Both the position numbers and the translations under genes were made by a program. Of a stretch of DNA of 64,000 bases, positions 11,183-21,974 are shown piece by piece. The first letter of the stretch is position 1; each line of letters opens with the position of its first letter. Below the pieces are notes generated by a model, which did not search any database, had not been told where the DNA came from, and was given only the letters and a program-made list of their open reading frames with translations. The DNA is from Terramyces sp. JEL0728 (taxonomy: Eukaryota > Chytridiomycota > Chytridiomycetes > Rhizophydiales > Terramycetaceae): the NCBI GenBank assembly GCA_027603945.1, contig JADIIU010000011.1, positions 124,001 through 188,000 of the forward strand, written 5' to 3'.

Positions 11183-12307
11183 ATGAAGTTTTTCAGCGCA
11201 TTCGCATTGCTATTAGCAGTCGCATTGGCGGACGATTCCAATACTCCGCAAAACCAATCAGGTTCAGTAACAGTTGATGCAGACTTTAGCTTGAGCACTT
11301 ATCAAAGCTTGCAAATATCCGGTTCTGTCGCTGAAGTATTGGACGCTAGCACCACGGTCTATTTTGGCGCTCAAGGTAGGGGATTGCATGTAAAGGTGCT
11401 GCCAAAGAAAGTCGTCATTTTCTCGTTCAACCCTAAAACAAATGCTACAACTGCACTTAGATTCAATGTTAGAAAAGAACCAAGGCTGGGCATAGAGTGG
11501 AATCACAACAGAAACTTGCTGAATGACACCAAAGCTACAGATGCCGCCTTTGCCACAAGACTCATTGGATTATTCGAAGTAAACAATAGCCTCAATACCA
11601 GTTTCTGGAGTTCAATTGGAACCTCCTATCTGTTCCGAAACTGGGATTGGAGTGAAATTACAATGGCGTGGGTAAATGACACCAACAGCAACGCTACTTT
11701 ATACCTCAACTCTGTCGGAACTCCAAGTGGCCAAACCAGTCCGCAGGTCAATATTACTGTGCAAGTATCAGCAGACACCTACGATCTGTCAAACGGATTC
11801 ACGGTCCGACCAACTGGTTTGAAGTACGATTTAGATATAACTGGACCAATGCCTTACAAATTAATTCCTCCAACTTCATCGACTTGGAAATTAGTTAAAA
11901 GGGTATTTACTTCACATGCAAATGTTACTGTTGCAAACAACACCATTGCAGATGGTAATGGCATTGGCAAACTTCAATGGACAAGCAATATCACGATTGA
12001 CGGACAACAAAGCAGTATGACTTTTGATGGTGTACTCAAAGTCCCACTCGCGCTTGCTTTAGGTGCTGGTGATAATACAGATAGAGATGATCATATTGAC
12101 TTTGTATGTGCAAAGCGATTGGTCATTCACACAATTCCATACTTTACTCAATCATTCAACTGGGATCCATCCATCTATGCTAACGAGTCCGCTGCTATTA
12201 GCGGTTATGGATCAAGCACTCCTTCATCGAACAGTGCGTTGAAAAAGGCTGGATTGTCCTTGTCGTCATTTGCAGTAGTAATTCTAACTGCCCTATTTTT
12301 ACTTTAA
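11183..12307 (+). CDS. Secreted, probably GPI-anchored protein, unknown family
   Basis: A single-exon gene for 374 residues. It begins with a signal peptide (MKFFSAFALLLAVALA) and ends in a Ser-rich stretch followed by a hydrophobic tail (SLSSFAVVILTALFLL), the layout of a GPI-attachment signal. The region between is rich in Asn/Thr/Ser with many N-x-S/T sequons and beta-strand-like alternation, consistent with a glycosylated extracellular domain. A single-pass C-terminal anchor is the alternative. I do not recognise the family. TAA is embedded in CTTTAATAAAC. Confidence 0.78.
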   Translation: MKFFSAFALLLAVALADDSNTPQNQSGSVTVDADFSLSTYQSLQISGSVAEVLDASTTVYFGAQGRGLHVKVLPKKVVIFSFNPKTNATTALRFNVRKEPRLGIEWNHNRNLLNDTKATDAAFATRLIGLFEVNNSLNTSFWSSIGTSYLFRNWDWSEITMAWVNDTNSNATLYLNSVGTPSGQTSPQVNITVQVSADTYDLSNGFTVRPTGLKYDLDITGPMPYKLIPPTSSTWKLVKRVFTSHANVTVANNTIADGNGIGKLQWTSNITIDGQQSSMTFDGVLKVPLALALGAGDNTDRDDHIDFVCAKRLVIHTIPYFTQSFNWDPSIYANESAAISGYGSSTPSSNSALKKAGLSLSSFAVVILTALFLL

Positions 12308-12318
12308 TAAACCGTTTT

Positions 12319-12621
12319 ATCTAATATTGTAGGTTTGGCGGAGCATTTGTCGGGTTTGCAGTCCTAAATGGTTGCGGAATTTCGCTATGCCTCGGAATCA
12401 TTAGATGGAAACACCTGCTTATTTCGGAAGAGGTCTTTGAATCAAGGCCGTGTCTGGTACTCACCTCCATGGTGGTGGTCTTGATCACTGCAACGACTTT
12501 GCTTAAAGCATTGTCTAGATTGTGTTTTGTACCTATTGGATGCTGTCAAAGTAGTCGATTACTGTTTGCGCGTGTAACAAATTCCCATTCAATAATACTA
12601 GCTTTCGGCATTACCATGTGA
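12319..12621 (+). pseudogene. Open hydrophobic reading frame without a start codon (exon or gene remnant)
   Basis: In the 446-bp gap between the GPI-like gene and the MFS gene, one + frame is open for about 100 codons up to the TGA at 12619-12621. It translates into membrane-protein-like sequence (GGAFVGFAVLNGCGISLCLG, then MVVVLITATTLLKAL). There is no ATG in its first half. A 19-nt intron-like sequence with a CTAAT branch site ends exactly at its left border (12315-12333), but I found no upstream exon to join it to. It may be an exon of an unrecognised gene, a decayed gene, or chance. Confidence 0.3.
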
Positions 12622-12753
12622 AGTGTAATTGTAATTCATCGTTAATGGGTTGGCTAAATCTGGCTCCCGAGTATTTTTTCGGAACGGAATAGAGTTTCCC
12701 GCTGCTCATTGGCGCAAGCAAAAATAAACAAACAATTTTCACTTTTAATACAA

Positions 12754-14292
12754 ATGGAAAGACAGGTTGTGATATTGACAGAGACCACAGGAAAGCCTTC
12801 AAACAGATTCGGGTGTTGGAGATTCATCATTGGGCTGCAGCATGGTTACACCTCATTGCATATTTGCGTTTACCTGTTAGGAGTTGCAATGACGATCGCA
12901 CTGTTTGTTTTCTTGAATTCTACACAGGGATTTGTACTCAAGGAAATATTAAATTATCCAACAGATAACTTGGGATACGCTTCTGGCTCTCTAGTGTTTT
13001 ATGATGAATTGCTCTCGTTGTTTATGGTCGCAATTTGGGGGATACTATCGGATTTGATTGATCGATTTACAATATTTGGATTAGGGTTCATTTTTAGTTC
13101 AATTGGAGTGGGATGCTTTACTTATGCTTCCAATTTGTACCCTCAATTGCTGCTGTTTAGACTTTTATTCGCGATTGGCGGCTCCGCTTGTAGCTCTATG
13201 CTTACTGCAATTTTATCGGATGTAGTTATAGAACAGGATAGAGGAAAACTTAGCGGGATTACGGGATTAATGTCTGGTGCTGGTGCATTGATTGCTGTGT
13301 TCTTGTTTTTACCATTGCCAGCAAAATTTGGAGACGGACCAGCAGCCCTTCATAAATCATATTTTATTGTTGCTGGAATTGGACTTGCGACTGCCTTGAT
13401 GTTATTTGGAGTTCCGCTAGCACATTTATTCAGGAGAAAAACACCACCGACGGAATCTTCTGATAGTCCAGCAAATACTTCTACATCTTCGAATGAAGGG
13501 TTAGACTCTGAACAGCAATTGTTGACGGCAAAAGGGCCAATAAACAAAGTCTGGAACTCGATTACCCTGGGATTATCCGCAAGTAGAAATCCAAATATAT
13601 TGATGGGACACTTGGCCAGTTTTTTGGCTAGAGGGGATTCTCTGTCTCTGACTTTGTTTATTCCACTCTGGGTATATCAATATTATCTTGTCAATGGACT
13701 ATGTAACTCAAATACCACACCAGAAAATTCTGACCGAGATACTTGCAATGATGCGTACATCAAAGCTTCTATTCTTAGTGGGGTTGCACAAACATTTGCT
13801 TTGATTGGGGCTCCAATATTTGGTACTTTTCGTTGACGACTAGGGTACCTCAGCGATAGAGTTTATCGCCCAATAGTATTGCTGATTGCCTCTGTATTGG
13901 CTGCAATTGGTTACTTGCTAATGTCGTTTCAGCAAAATCCAACTGCAGGGATCAATTTCCTCTACCTGTTTTTAGTTGGGTTTGGAGAAATTGGACTGAT
14001 CATTGTATCCCTGGGACTAGTTACCCATACATCTGTACCAGTTGGCAGCAAAGGAAGTGTAGCAGGGATAGCATCGTTCTCTGGGGCACTAGGAATTCTA
14101 ATAATTTCAAAATTCGGAGGATACTTGTTTGACAACTGGTTCCCAGGAGCGCCATTCTTGTTGCTGGCCATTCTGCACTTTATATTCATTTCATTGTCGT
14201 TAATTATCATAGCGTCGCAAGTTGTCGGGAACGGCGGATGGTCGATGAAGACATTTGCCAAACTACGAGATGAATTCCAATTAATTGAATAA
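12754..14292 (+). CDS. Major facilitator superfamily transporter
   Basis: Predicted 505 residues with about 12 membrane segments. The loop after helix 2 has the MFS signature variant GILSDLIDRF, and helix 8-9 has the matching GYLSDRVYRP created by splicing. A long hydrophilic loop (about residues 228-270) separates the two halves and is rich in Ser/Thr. Substrate cannot be inferred. Intron 13823-13843 (21). ATG at 12754 is preferred; an upstream TTG only lengthens the cytosolic tail. The stop overlaps GAATAAAC. Confidence 0.85.
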
Positions 14293-14509
14293 ACTGATTA
14301 CTACCATTGCATTCAATTGCTTGCAGCCGAGCATTCCGTGGCAATTAGAAAATCAAAATCCCACCAATTCACTCGAGCTGGAGTCTCTTTATCGCTCAAA
14401 CTAATCTCCATTGATAAGAGGACTCAAAAAAATTAATTTACCTCGAAAAGGAAGGTAATTAAGGGGAACTTTCTGGCCAATCATTTCGACTAATTTTGAG
14501 AAAATTTCA

Positions 14510-15723
14510 ATGGGACAAAAAACTTCCAAACTTGCACCTCATCCAGAGATGTCGATTCAACTTGCAAAGAAGATTGCCAAAATTCCAAAAGGAATGAGAG
14601 CGCTAAACACCTCAGTCACCTTTGATTTCCCTGAAAACACTTTTACCACTCACAACTGCGATTTACCTCCACTTCAAACTGTTGCCACCAGAGATGAGGT
14701 GTTGTCCTTGTACAAGGTTATGGTTGAGATTAGACGGTTGGAGATGGCCTGCGATCAAGTAATTACTCGTTAATTTAGGCATACAAAGCAAAGCAGATTC
14801 GTGGTTTCTGCCATTTGTCGATCGGGCAAGAAGCAATCGCTGCAGGTATGGAAGCTGCAATCACCAAGAACGACTCTATTATTACTGCTTACAGATGTCA
14901 CGGGTTTACCCTTACTCGTGGACAAACTGCAACTAGTATTATCGCAGAATTGATGGGTAAAAAAATCGGCAGTTCTTTGGGAAAAGGAGGTTCTATGCAC
15001 TTGTTTGCACCCGAATTCTATGGTGGTAACGGTATTGTCGGAGCTCAGGTTCCATTGGGAGCCGGGATTGCTCTAGCACATAAGTACAGAGAAAACGGGG
15101 CAATGTGTTTCTCACTCTACGGTGATGGTGCAGCCAACCAAGGACAAGTATTTGAAGCATACAATATGGCTAAATTATGGAACTTGCCTTGTGTGGTAAT
15201 CGATTATTAATGCTAGTTTGTCTGCGAAAACAACAACTATGGCATGGGTACAGCTGCTGCAAGGGCTGCAGCCTCAACTAAATATTATACTCGTGGTGAT
15301 TATATCCCTGGATTGAGGGTTAATGGTATGGACGTATTGGCTGTTCGTGAAGCCAGCAAGTATGCTAGAGAATGGGCCATTTCTGGCAATGGACCTCTTG
15401 TTATGGAAATGGTAACCTATCGCTATGGTGGCCACTCCATGTCTGATCCAGGTACTACTTATCGCACCCGTGAAGAAATTCAACACATGCGTTCTACCAG
15501 CGACCCAATTAATGGCTTGAAAGATAGAATTCTCAAGAACGATATGGCTACTGAAGACGAATTGAAGCAGATTGAAAAGCAAATCCGTGTTGAAATGGAT
15601 AAGGCTGTCGCAGACTCTATTGCTGCTGGCGAACCAGACGAAGCTGAACTATACACTCAAATCTATGCTGCAGGAAGTGAACCAAAAACCGTAAGAGGAG
15701 TAAATAGTGTACACTACTATTGA
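14510..15723 (+). CDS. PDA1: Pyruvate dehydrogenase E1 component, alpha subunit
   Basis: Predicted 390 residues. It has [37 protein letters not shown], the thiamine-diphosphate motif [30 protein letters not shown] and the regulatory phosphoserine loop [18 protein letters not shown]. With the beta subunit it decarboxylates pyruvate in the mitochondrial PDH complex. Introns 14759-14778 (20) and 15196-15216 (21). The annotated N-terminus MGQKTSK looks like an N-myristoylation signal. The next in-frame Met (residue 14) begins [19 protein letters not shown], a good amphipathic mitochondrial presequence, so the start is uncertain. An AATAAA follows 4 nt after the stop. Confidence 0.94.
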
Positions 15724-15778
15724 TCAATAAATTTAAGCATAATCTTTTGATTTTTCAGCTTGAAAATTAACTCTCAAA

Positions 15779-16727
15779 ATGAAAATCTTGAATTTCCTCA
15801 TTGCGGCTTCTTGCGTGTGGACGTATGGAAGTATTGGACACTCACTCAGTGGCCGGGTAGCTCAAGAATTATTGTCTCCCAAAGCAACAGAGCTTGTCAC
15901 AAAGTTGCTGCCAAAACAAAAGGGTCAACTGAAGGATGTTGCAAGTTGGGCCGATCAAATCAAAAGCAACAGGAAATACGACTGGGCTAAACCATTACAT
16001 TATGTAAATCCAGTTAACGACGACCCACCCACTCTTTGTACATATACCGGGATACCACAGGATTGTCCAAACGATGTCTGCGTGATTGCTGCAATTCACA
16101 ACTACACAAACAGACTGTTGGATTCAAATGACCAAGAAGAAGCGTTGAAATTCCTTGTCCATTTTATCGGCGATATCCATCAGCCATTGCATGTACGGAT
16201 TTCTAACCCTAGTCAACTGGGAAATTTCGAGGCGGAACTCAAGCTCAGGTCAGATACAATGGAAAACTTACCAATCTCCATTCTTTGTGGGATAGCACTC
16301 TCTTTCAAGTACATAAAATTAACCGTAGCAACGAATTCGTTCAGATTTCAAGAACAGTCCAGATTTGTATGCAGAATACATTGTCAAACAAATTGGAACT
16401 ACCTGGAGAGCTGAAGTTCCGGAATGGCTTGCATGCCCTGAAACCACCTCTGTTTTAAACCTCCAAAACAATCTACTTGGATTCAGCTGCTTGAATGGGA
16501 ACTGCCCAAGTAAGAACGGTCTTGAAAACTTGGTCTGTCCTGAAGTTTGGGCTAAATACGCGAACCAGATTAACTGCGATGTTACTTTCAAAGGATATAA
16601 GCGCAGAGCAAACCTACCTGCAGATTATTACAAAGACAGTATTGCAGTTGAAGAAAAGATGCTTGCTCAGGCTGGTGTGCGCATGGCAGCCATCTTGGAT
16701 GAAATCGCCAATCGCGTCCAACTTTAG
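15779..16727 (+). CDS. Secreted P1/S1-type zinc nuclease
   Basis: Predicted 302 residues, the usual family size. A signal peptide precedes YGSIGHSLSGRVAQELLSP, the family N-terminus. Other zinc-site motifs are ASWADQI, LHYVN, FLVHFIGDIHQPLH, GKFRGGTQAQ and NLHSLWDSTL. P1/S1 nucleases cut single-stranded DNA and RNA with three zinc ions, outside the cell or in vacuoles, and could scavenge phosphate or nucleosides. Introns 16193-16212 and 16309-16328 (20 each). One oddity is that the Trp normally at the mature N-terminus, whose amino group binds zinc, appears as Tyr in the aligned position, with a Trp two residues earlier. Confidence 0.92.
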
Positions 16728-16788
16728 GACTTGAAAATTATTTGAAATGCAATCAAATAAAATAATACTTTAATGATTCCAGACACGT

Positions 16789-17172
16789 TTAATTGAAATC
16801 GCAGACAAGGTTTCCACCAGATGCCGCACAACCAACATTGGTGAAACCATCGTCAAGAATGATTTTGCAATGGCCACCACTACAAGTGCCGCTGCCATAG
16901 GACGTCATTTCATTTTCAACCCAGAGCTTGATTGCTTCATCACAATCTTCAGTTCCAGCCATGATTTGTCCTTTTACAAAACCACCAGCGCCATCTCCTA
17001 AATCGTGGTGCCCGACCCATGGGTTAGCAACTGCTGCTGCTCTATCAGCAAAGTCTTGGTTCCAGTTGAGTGGAGTGGAAATGCCGCGATATTGGTAACG
17101 CTTGGCAGATAATTTATCATCACAGTAACAGTCCGCAAGCACAATCTGAAGAAGAAGAGTAACTGCAAGCAT
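16789..17172 (-). CDS. Small secreted CAP-superfamily-like protein
   Basis: A single-exon 127-residue product with a signal peptide (MLAVTLLLQIVLADC). It shows the CAP (SCP/PR-1) order in reduced form: LNWNQDFADRAAAVANPW, a HHDLGDG segment, a WVENEM helix, CSGGHCKIILDDGFTNVGC and a terminal VCDF. Seven cysteines remain in the mature part. CAP proteins bind sterols, lipids or partners in the extracellular space; the function here is unknown. The length is at the short end for the family. It converges with the P1 nuclease gene. Confidence 0.7.
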   Translation of the reverse strand: MLAVTLLLQIVLADCYCDDKLSAKRYQYRGISTPLNWNQDFADRAAAVANPWVGHHDLGDGAGGFVKGQIMAGTEDCDEAIKLWVENEMTSYGSGTCSGGHCKIILDDGFTNVGCAASGGNLVCDFN

Positions 17173-17304
17173 TATTATGCTGTTTCAATGTGTACACTAT
17201 TTATAGACAATCAACGCGACGCCTTTGCATTTGTGTGCATGTTTACTATAGCTTAATTGGAAAATACGCAAATTTGAAGGCTAATGTAACATTTCGTCTA
17301 TATT

Positions 17305-18854
17305 TCAGTATTTCTTCCACTCCATCAATAACTTTGTGTAAGGTGGATTTGGAGAGAAAGAGTCTATTCTAAACATCCCTTGAAAGTGTGTTACTCCAAA
17401 ATGGAATGTTCCAAAACAGTAGCTCTCGAGATCGTTCTCTCCCACTAATTGGTTGTATACTATCAGAGACAACTCTGCGTCTATTATATCTGTTGAATCT
17501 TGAAGTGTCAAAATAACTGGCGAATAGAAAAACGTATCAGTAGTCCATTCTTGGCAGTTCATGCAGAAATCTATACTATCCATTCTATCGACTGGGTTTT
17601 CACATTTGGCATCTGGTTAACTACAAACTCACGAACTAACCTGGCATCTAATACTTTATATTTGGCAATTAATGATCTTGTTACAAAATAGTTGAGTTTC
17701 AATGATTTTAATATTCGCAGCGGAATCACTCGGTGTAACAGGGACGAAGATGGTATACATTGCATTGCTGATACTACAGTTAGTATTAATAACCATTGAC
17801 AATTTTAGACTGGGGCTGATTTATGAGCACAGTCTTGTCTCCCATATCCAATGATTTGAAATTCGATAGAAATACAAACATTCCTAATTTCAAATTACCG
17901 TTCAACATTAAGGGATCGACAATAGTCGCGTCGCACACCCCAGTTTCATCCTGAATCCAAGAATTAATCAACATTTACCTATTGTCAATAAAACAAACCT
18001 GAGTCCATACAGATTAGATCCATCTTCTATTGTGGGCTACTTGTCAACATTAACTACCATATTGGTTTGCAGGACTATTCTTCCAAACATACTAACACTA
18101 GGGCTTTCAGTAAGACTTTTGGCAAATTCCCGAGCATAGTTTTTGCACACCGCCTTTTCTCCTTTGACTACAAATAATACACTGTCTTCTGCATACTCTA
18201 AAATCAACTCATAGTTCTGAATTGACACAAGTGGATTCCAAAAACATATGTACTCTCCTTCAGAAAACAAATTGGACATGTTTGTCGATTTAGAGACTAT
18301 AAAAGCCGCAGATTTCGATGAATCGGATACTTTGATTACGTGTACGTTTCCAGTTTGAACAATCTCATCAATCTTGATCAATTTTAGATTACCCGCACGT
18401 ACAATTTCATATTCCCCCCTGCTTCTTCTAAAAAGTTGCCAGACTCTGAAATTATTGGACTGCTGGTTGGTATTTCAAAAACCAGTGAATCCGTTGGCAT
18501 GATATACTTTGTAAATCGATCATTTTCTAGTTGCGTAACTGTGCGGATATTCGTTACTCTCATCGTATAGTCCTGATCAATAAATGAGAGGTATTTGGAG
18601 TGCAAAAAGTGCTCTACTTTTGAGCTGGAATCAATTAGGTATCCAGAGTTGAATTTACAGGTATAGACAGCATTTGAAATATAATCTGACAGTTTATGCT
18701 GCTTGATTTTGTGTTGCTCTAAAGTGGATTCGATAATGGTCCGAGTGATGCCGCCAGGGTAATCAATCATTAATTGGAATAGTGTATGAGCAATGGAATT
18801 CCATGATAATCGGAATGATTGCTGTAGTGAATCAATCAAATCCAAGATTTCCAT
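17305..18854 (-). CDS. OB-fold protein with C-terminal zinc ribbon (RPA1/MEIOB-like), reading frame interrupted
   Basis: An N-terminal helical, winged-helix-like part (about 150 residues) is followed by two OB-like segments and a C-terminal domain. After splicing, that domain has a zinc ribbon (H-x2-C ... FCMNC) leading into FFYSPVILTLQDSTDIIDAE. This order resembles RPA1 and the meiotic paralogue MEIOB, which bind single-stranded DNA; the assignment is tentative. Introns 18373-18392 (20, acceptor AAG), 18037-18057 (21), 17774-17793 (20) and 17613-17632 (20). Between about 17947 and 17985 no GT-AG pair restores the frame: the upstream frame ends in TGA and the downstream frame (INSWIQDETGVC) is shifted. 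This may be a frameshift, an unusual intron or two genes. Confidence 0.5.
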
Positions 18855-18980
18855 AAATCAGAGAAATAATCGGACTAATTCGGACAAGATGGTATAAAAA
18901 GTTGTTCAAACCCCAAGAGTTATAAATCCAGAATTCCACGACGGGTTATTTGGGCAAAGAGGCAACTAGTGCTATATCCT

Positions 18981-20342
18981 TTATTCTAATAAAGGAACAA
19001 TTATATCTGTCCAAATCTTAATTGTACTATTAATAATTAACTTGTCTCTGTCGGCAATATTATTCACATCGGCCTCTTCAACGCTCATACACATCAATTC
19101 ATCCTCTTCGCTCCAGTCGTACCCTTTCCCAGTTTCAACGCTCCAATGATTGAACACTTGCAGAGTGGAATTAAACAAGGCTTTGTTGGCAGTTAAACCA
19201 CCATGCACCCACAGCAAGTTTCCATTATCATCCATGTGCCCCATCTGAGAAGTGCAAAACATCCCATCTTTGAATTCAGGGTCGTAATTGCCAATAGTAA
19301 GTGGGAAGTGAGGATCAAAAGAGAATGGCTCCATTACCAAGGCAGATGCAATCCAAAAAGTTTCCTTGTCGCCATAAAATCCAAAATAAGTTTGCGGCTG
19401 AATTGACAATTCATTCATATATGCAATGGCAATCATAGAAATGAATCTCCTTTTCTTGTTTATAACTACCATTCCAGATTCAGCTTCGTGCAGTGATACA
19501 CCTTGCATTATTCTAAAATTTTCCAGTTTCTTTAATTCGCTTTTTGGTACCACTTGCTTTACCCAATCTAGTCCCTCGGATTCTTGATCTTTTGTTCTAT
19601 CTTTAAATAGCAACAATCCAGTTTCTTTATACCCATTTTGATTAAAAATAACTTCTGGGGGTTGAACCAGCCAAGCGTCGCTATCTAGAAATATACACTC
19701 TTCGCATGGAGCTGCAAATATCGCTGCTGCTTTGATCCCAAAAGTTTCAAACTTTACTTTGTCATAATCATAGATTTCCTGCAAATCCATCACATGAACG
19801 TTTAACACTGCTGTCAATCTCTGGATATTTTGGATGGATAACTCTTCCTTTGTCCCGTTATGATATACATAGATTGGTATTTCTGATTTGTGGACCATTC
19901 GAATCTGTAATATTGCGAGGTAAGCAGTTGGAAACCAATCGTCAAACACTGAAAACACCATTCCCCTTCCTTGAAATGTGTTATACATTGATTTTACGGT
20001 TCTGTTTTGGTACCAATCAAATAATGGAGTATCTTCAATTAATTTCCCAACAGCTTGGAGCTGAGGCACCAAGGCTCCTGTTTCTTCATGTGCAATTGCG
20101 TCGTTAATGAGCTTGTAATTCAGCAACAAGTCTCTAGTATTGTTCAAATCAGTGTAATTATAATTCTGTGTTAAATTCTCCACACAATTTTTGAAATTTG
20201 ATATTGTTTCACTGTCAAGCCGATAATATTTTTGGTAGCAGTTGGTGGGTGCGAATGGCATATCCAGTGTTACTAGGAACATATATCCAATCGTGATCAG
20301 CACAGTCACAATCACCAGTCTCCGTATCACTCGAAGTCTCAT
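18981..20342 (-). CDS. Golgi alpha-1,3-mannosyltransferase, MNN1 type (GT71), copy 1
   Basis: A single exon for 453 residues. It is a type II membrane protein: short basic cytosolic tail (MRLRVIRR), one membrane helix (LVIVTVLITIGYMFLV) and a lumenal catalytic domain. The nucleotide-sugar DxD motif appears in PCEECIFLDSDAWLV, followed by GYKETGLLLFKDRTKD. Late motifs are SGMVVINKKRR, FGFYGDKETFWIA and MGHMDDNGNLLWVHGG. GT71 enzymes add terminal alpha-1,3-mannose to secreted glycoproteins in fungi. It is adjacent to and similar to copy 2 over the whole length, an evident tandem duplication. The stop is in GAATAAAGG. Confidence 0.88.
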   Translation of the reverse strand: MRLRVIRRLVIVTVLITIGYMFLVTLDMPFAPTNCYQKYYRLDSETISNFKNCVENLTQNYNYTDLNNTRDLLLNYKLINDAIAHEETGALVPQLQAVGKLIEDTPLFDWYQNRTVKSMYNTFQGRGMVFSVFDDWFPTAYLAILQIRMVHKSEIPIYVYHNGTKEELSIQNIQRLTAVLNVHVMDLQEIYDYDKVKFETFGIKAAAIFAAPCEECIFLDSDAWLVQPPEVIFNQNGYKETGLLLFKDRTKDQESEGLDWVKQVVPKSELKKLENFRIMQGVSLHEAESGMVVINKKRRFISMIAIAYMNELSIQPQTYFGFYGDKETFWIASALVMEPFSFDPHFPLTIGNYDPEFKDGMFCTSQMGHMDDNGNLLWVHGGLTANKALFNSTLQVFNHWSVETGKGYDWSEEDELMCMSVEEADVNNIADRDKLIINSTIKIWTDIIVPLLE

Positions 20343-20426
20343 TTTGCTTTGAGAAAAAAAGTTAAAAAATCCGCAGTTTCATTTTTATGGAGCACAGCAA
20401 TAAACAAAAACAAGTTTCTCACAGTA

Positions 20427-21812
20427 TTATATTTTTAATGCAGGAAGCACTTTTTCAAGCCATAATTCTTGGGTCTTCAAGATAAACGACAGCTCGGCTG
20501 CAGTCAATTTGTTTGCACTTTTCCCATTCATTTTCATGCAGACCATTGTTTCTTTTCTGTACCATTTGTATATCCCAACTTCTTTGCTCCAATCTTCAAA
20601 TTGCTGGAGTTTGGAATAGACATTGTTTTTGATTGTCGTGACACCGCCATGAATCCAAAATAGATTTCCTAGTTCATCCAAATGAGCCATTTGGGTGCTG
20701 CAAAATTCATCTTTCTTAAAATCTGGATCATAATGCCCTATCGTAATCGGGAGATGGGAATCAAAGGCATAGGGCTCCATTACCATCGATGGAGCAATCC
20801 AAAATGTTTCTTTATCTCCATAAAACCCCCAATAGGACTTTGGGATAATAGATTTTTCATTCATGTACGTAATCGCCAGCATTGCAATCATCCGCTTTCT
20901 CTTGTTGATTATAACCATTCCAGATTCAGCTTCGTGCATTGTGGTGCCTTTGAAAATACGGTACTGTTCCAATCGCGGCAACTCGGATTTAGGAACTAAT
21001 TTTCTGACCCAACTAACCCCCATAGAGTCTACATCTTTAGTTCTATCTTTGAACAGCAATAATCCTGTTTCTTTGTATCCTGATTGATGGAAAGCAATTT
21101 CAGGATGTTGTAAAAACCATGCATCGTTATCTAAAAACACACACTCTTCGCAGGGTGCTGCATACAACATTGCAGCTTTATTCCCGAACCCTTTAAACCG
21201 CACTTTGGCTGGATCCAAGTAATCTTGTAAATCTAAAACTGTAACATTAGGTATTTTGGCGAATAACTTTTGATATTTGGGAGACAAATCCTTGTCCCCG
21301 TTGTAGAATATATAAATAGGCAAGTCGCTCTTATGTAGGTTTCGTATCTGTAATACTGACATGTAGGAAGTTGCGAACCATTTGTTAAACACTGACATGA
21401 CGATGCCCTTGCCCTTGAATGAGTCGTACGTGCTTCTAATTGACCTTCCAGGCCTGTACCAATCCAGTAGCTGTGAATTTTCAATTATTTTGGCAATGCT
21501 TTGAATATTACTTTTCAGCTGCGAATCTTCCATTTCCTCCATAACATTCCAAAGCAGCTTGTAATTCAAAAGCAAATTCCGCGACAGAAGCAGATTATGG
21601 AAATCGTACTCTTGCACTTTCTTTGTAATGCAAGCCTTGTAAAATTCTTGTGTAATTCCATCTTTTTGAAGAGCAGACTTTAAATATCCAGTCAGAAATT
21701 CTACATGGCATACATTATCGACATGGAATTTCGAGTTATTCGTTCTGTATATCAAGTATATGAGGATTAGTGAAATAGCAGCGACCAACCAACGGACTGG
21801 TCGAAATCGCAT
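20427..21812 (-). CDS. Golgi alpha-1,3-mannosyltransferase, MNN1 type (GT71), copy 2
   Basis: A single exon for 461 residues with the same architecture as the neighbouring copy: basic start, one helix (WLVAAISLILIYLIY), then the lumenal domain. DxD is FLDNDAWFLQ, followed by the identical GYKETGLLLFKDRTKD, then SGMVIINKRKR, WGFYGDKETFWIA and MAHLDELGNLFWIHGG. The two copies share the catalytic blocks but differ strongly in the stem region, so the duplication is not recent. Both lack introns, unlike most conserved genes here. Confidence 0.88.
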   Translation of the reverse strand: MRFRPVRWLVAAISLILIYLIYRTNNSKFHVDNVCHVEFLTGYLKSALQKDGITQEFYKACITKKVQEYDFHNLLLSRNLLLNYKLLWNVMEEMEDSQLKSNIQSIAKIIENSQLLDWYRPGRSIRSTYDSFKGKGIVMSVFNKWFATSYMSVLQIRNLHKSDLPIYIFYNGDKDLSPKYQKLFAKIPNVTVLDLQDYLDPAKVRFKGFGNKAAMLYAAPCEECVFLDNDAWFLQHPEIAFHQSGYKETGLLLFKDRTKDVDSMGVSWVRKLVPKSELPRLEQYRIFKGTTMHEAESGMVIINKRKRMIAMLAITYMNEKSIIPKSYWGFYGDKETFWIAPSMVMEPYAFDSHLPITIGHYDPDFKKDEFCSTQMAHLDELGNLFWIHGGVTTIKNNVYSKLQQFEDWSKEVGIYKWYRKETMVCMKMNGKSANKLTAAELSFILKTQELWLEKVLPALKI

Positions 21813-21974
21813 TTCTAAAAAAATTTACCACCACACCAATTCCACGTTGCTCCATGAAACAGATTAGATGAAAAGTAGGAAATTCTTATGTGGCCTAATA
21901 AGGGGCTTTGTTATGCATCTGTATTTGTTTACATTGGAAAATGGTAAATAAACTCTGGGAAAAGTTTATTTTTA

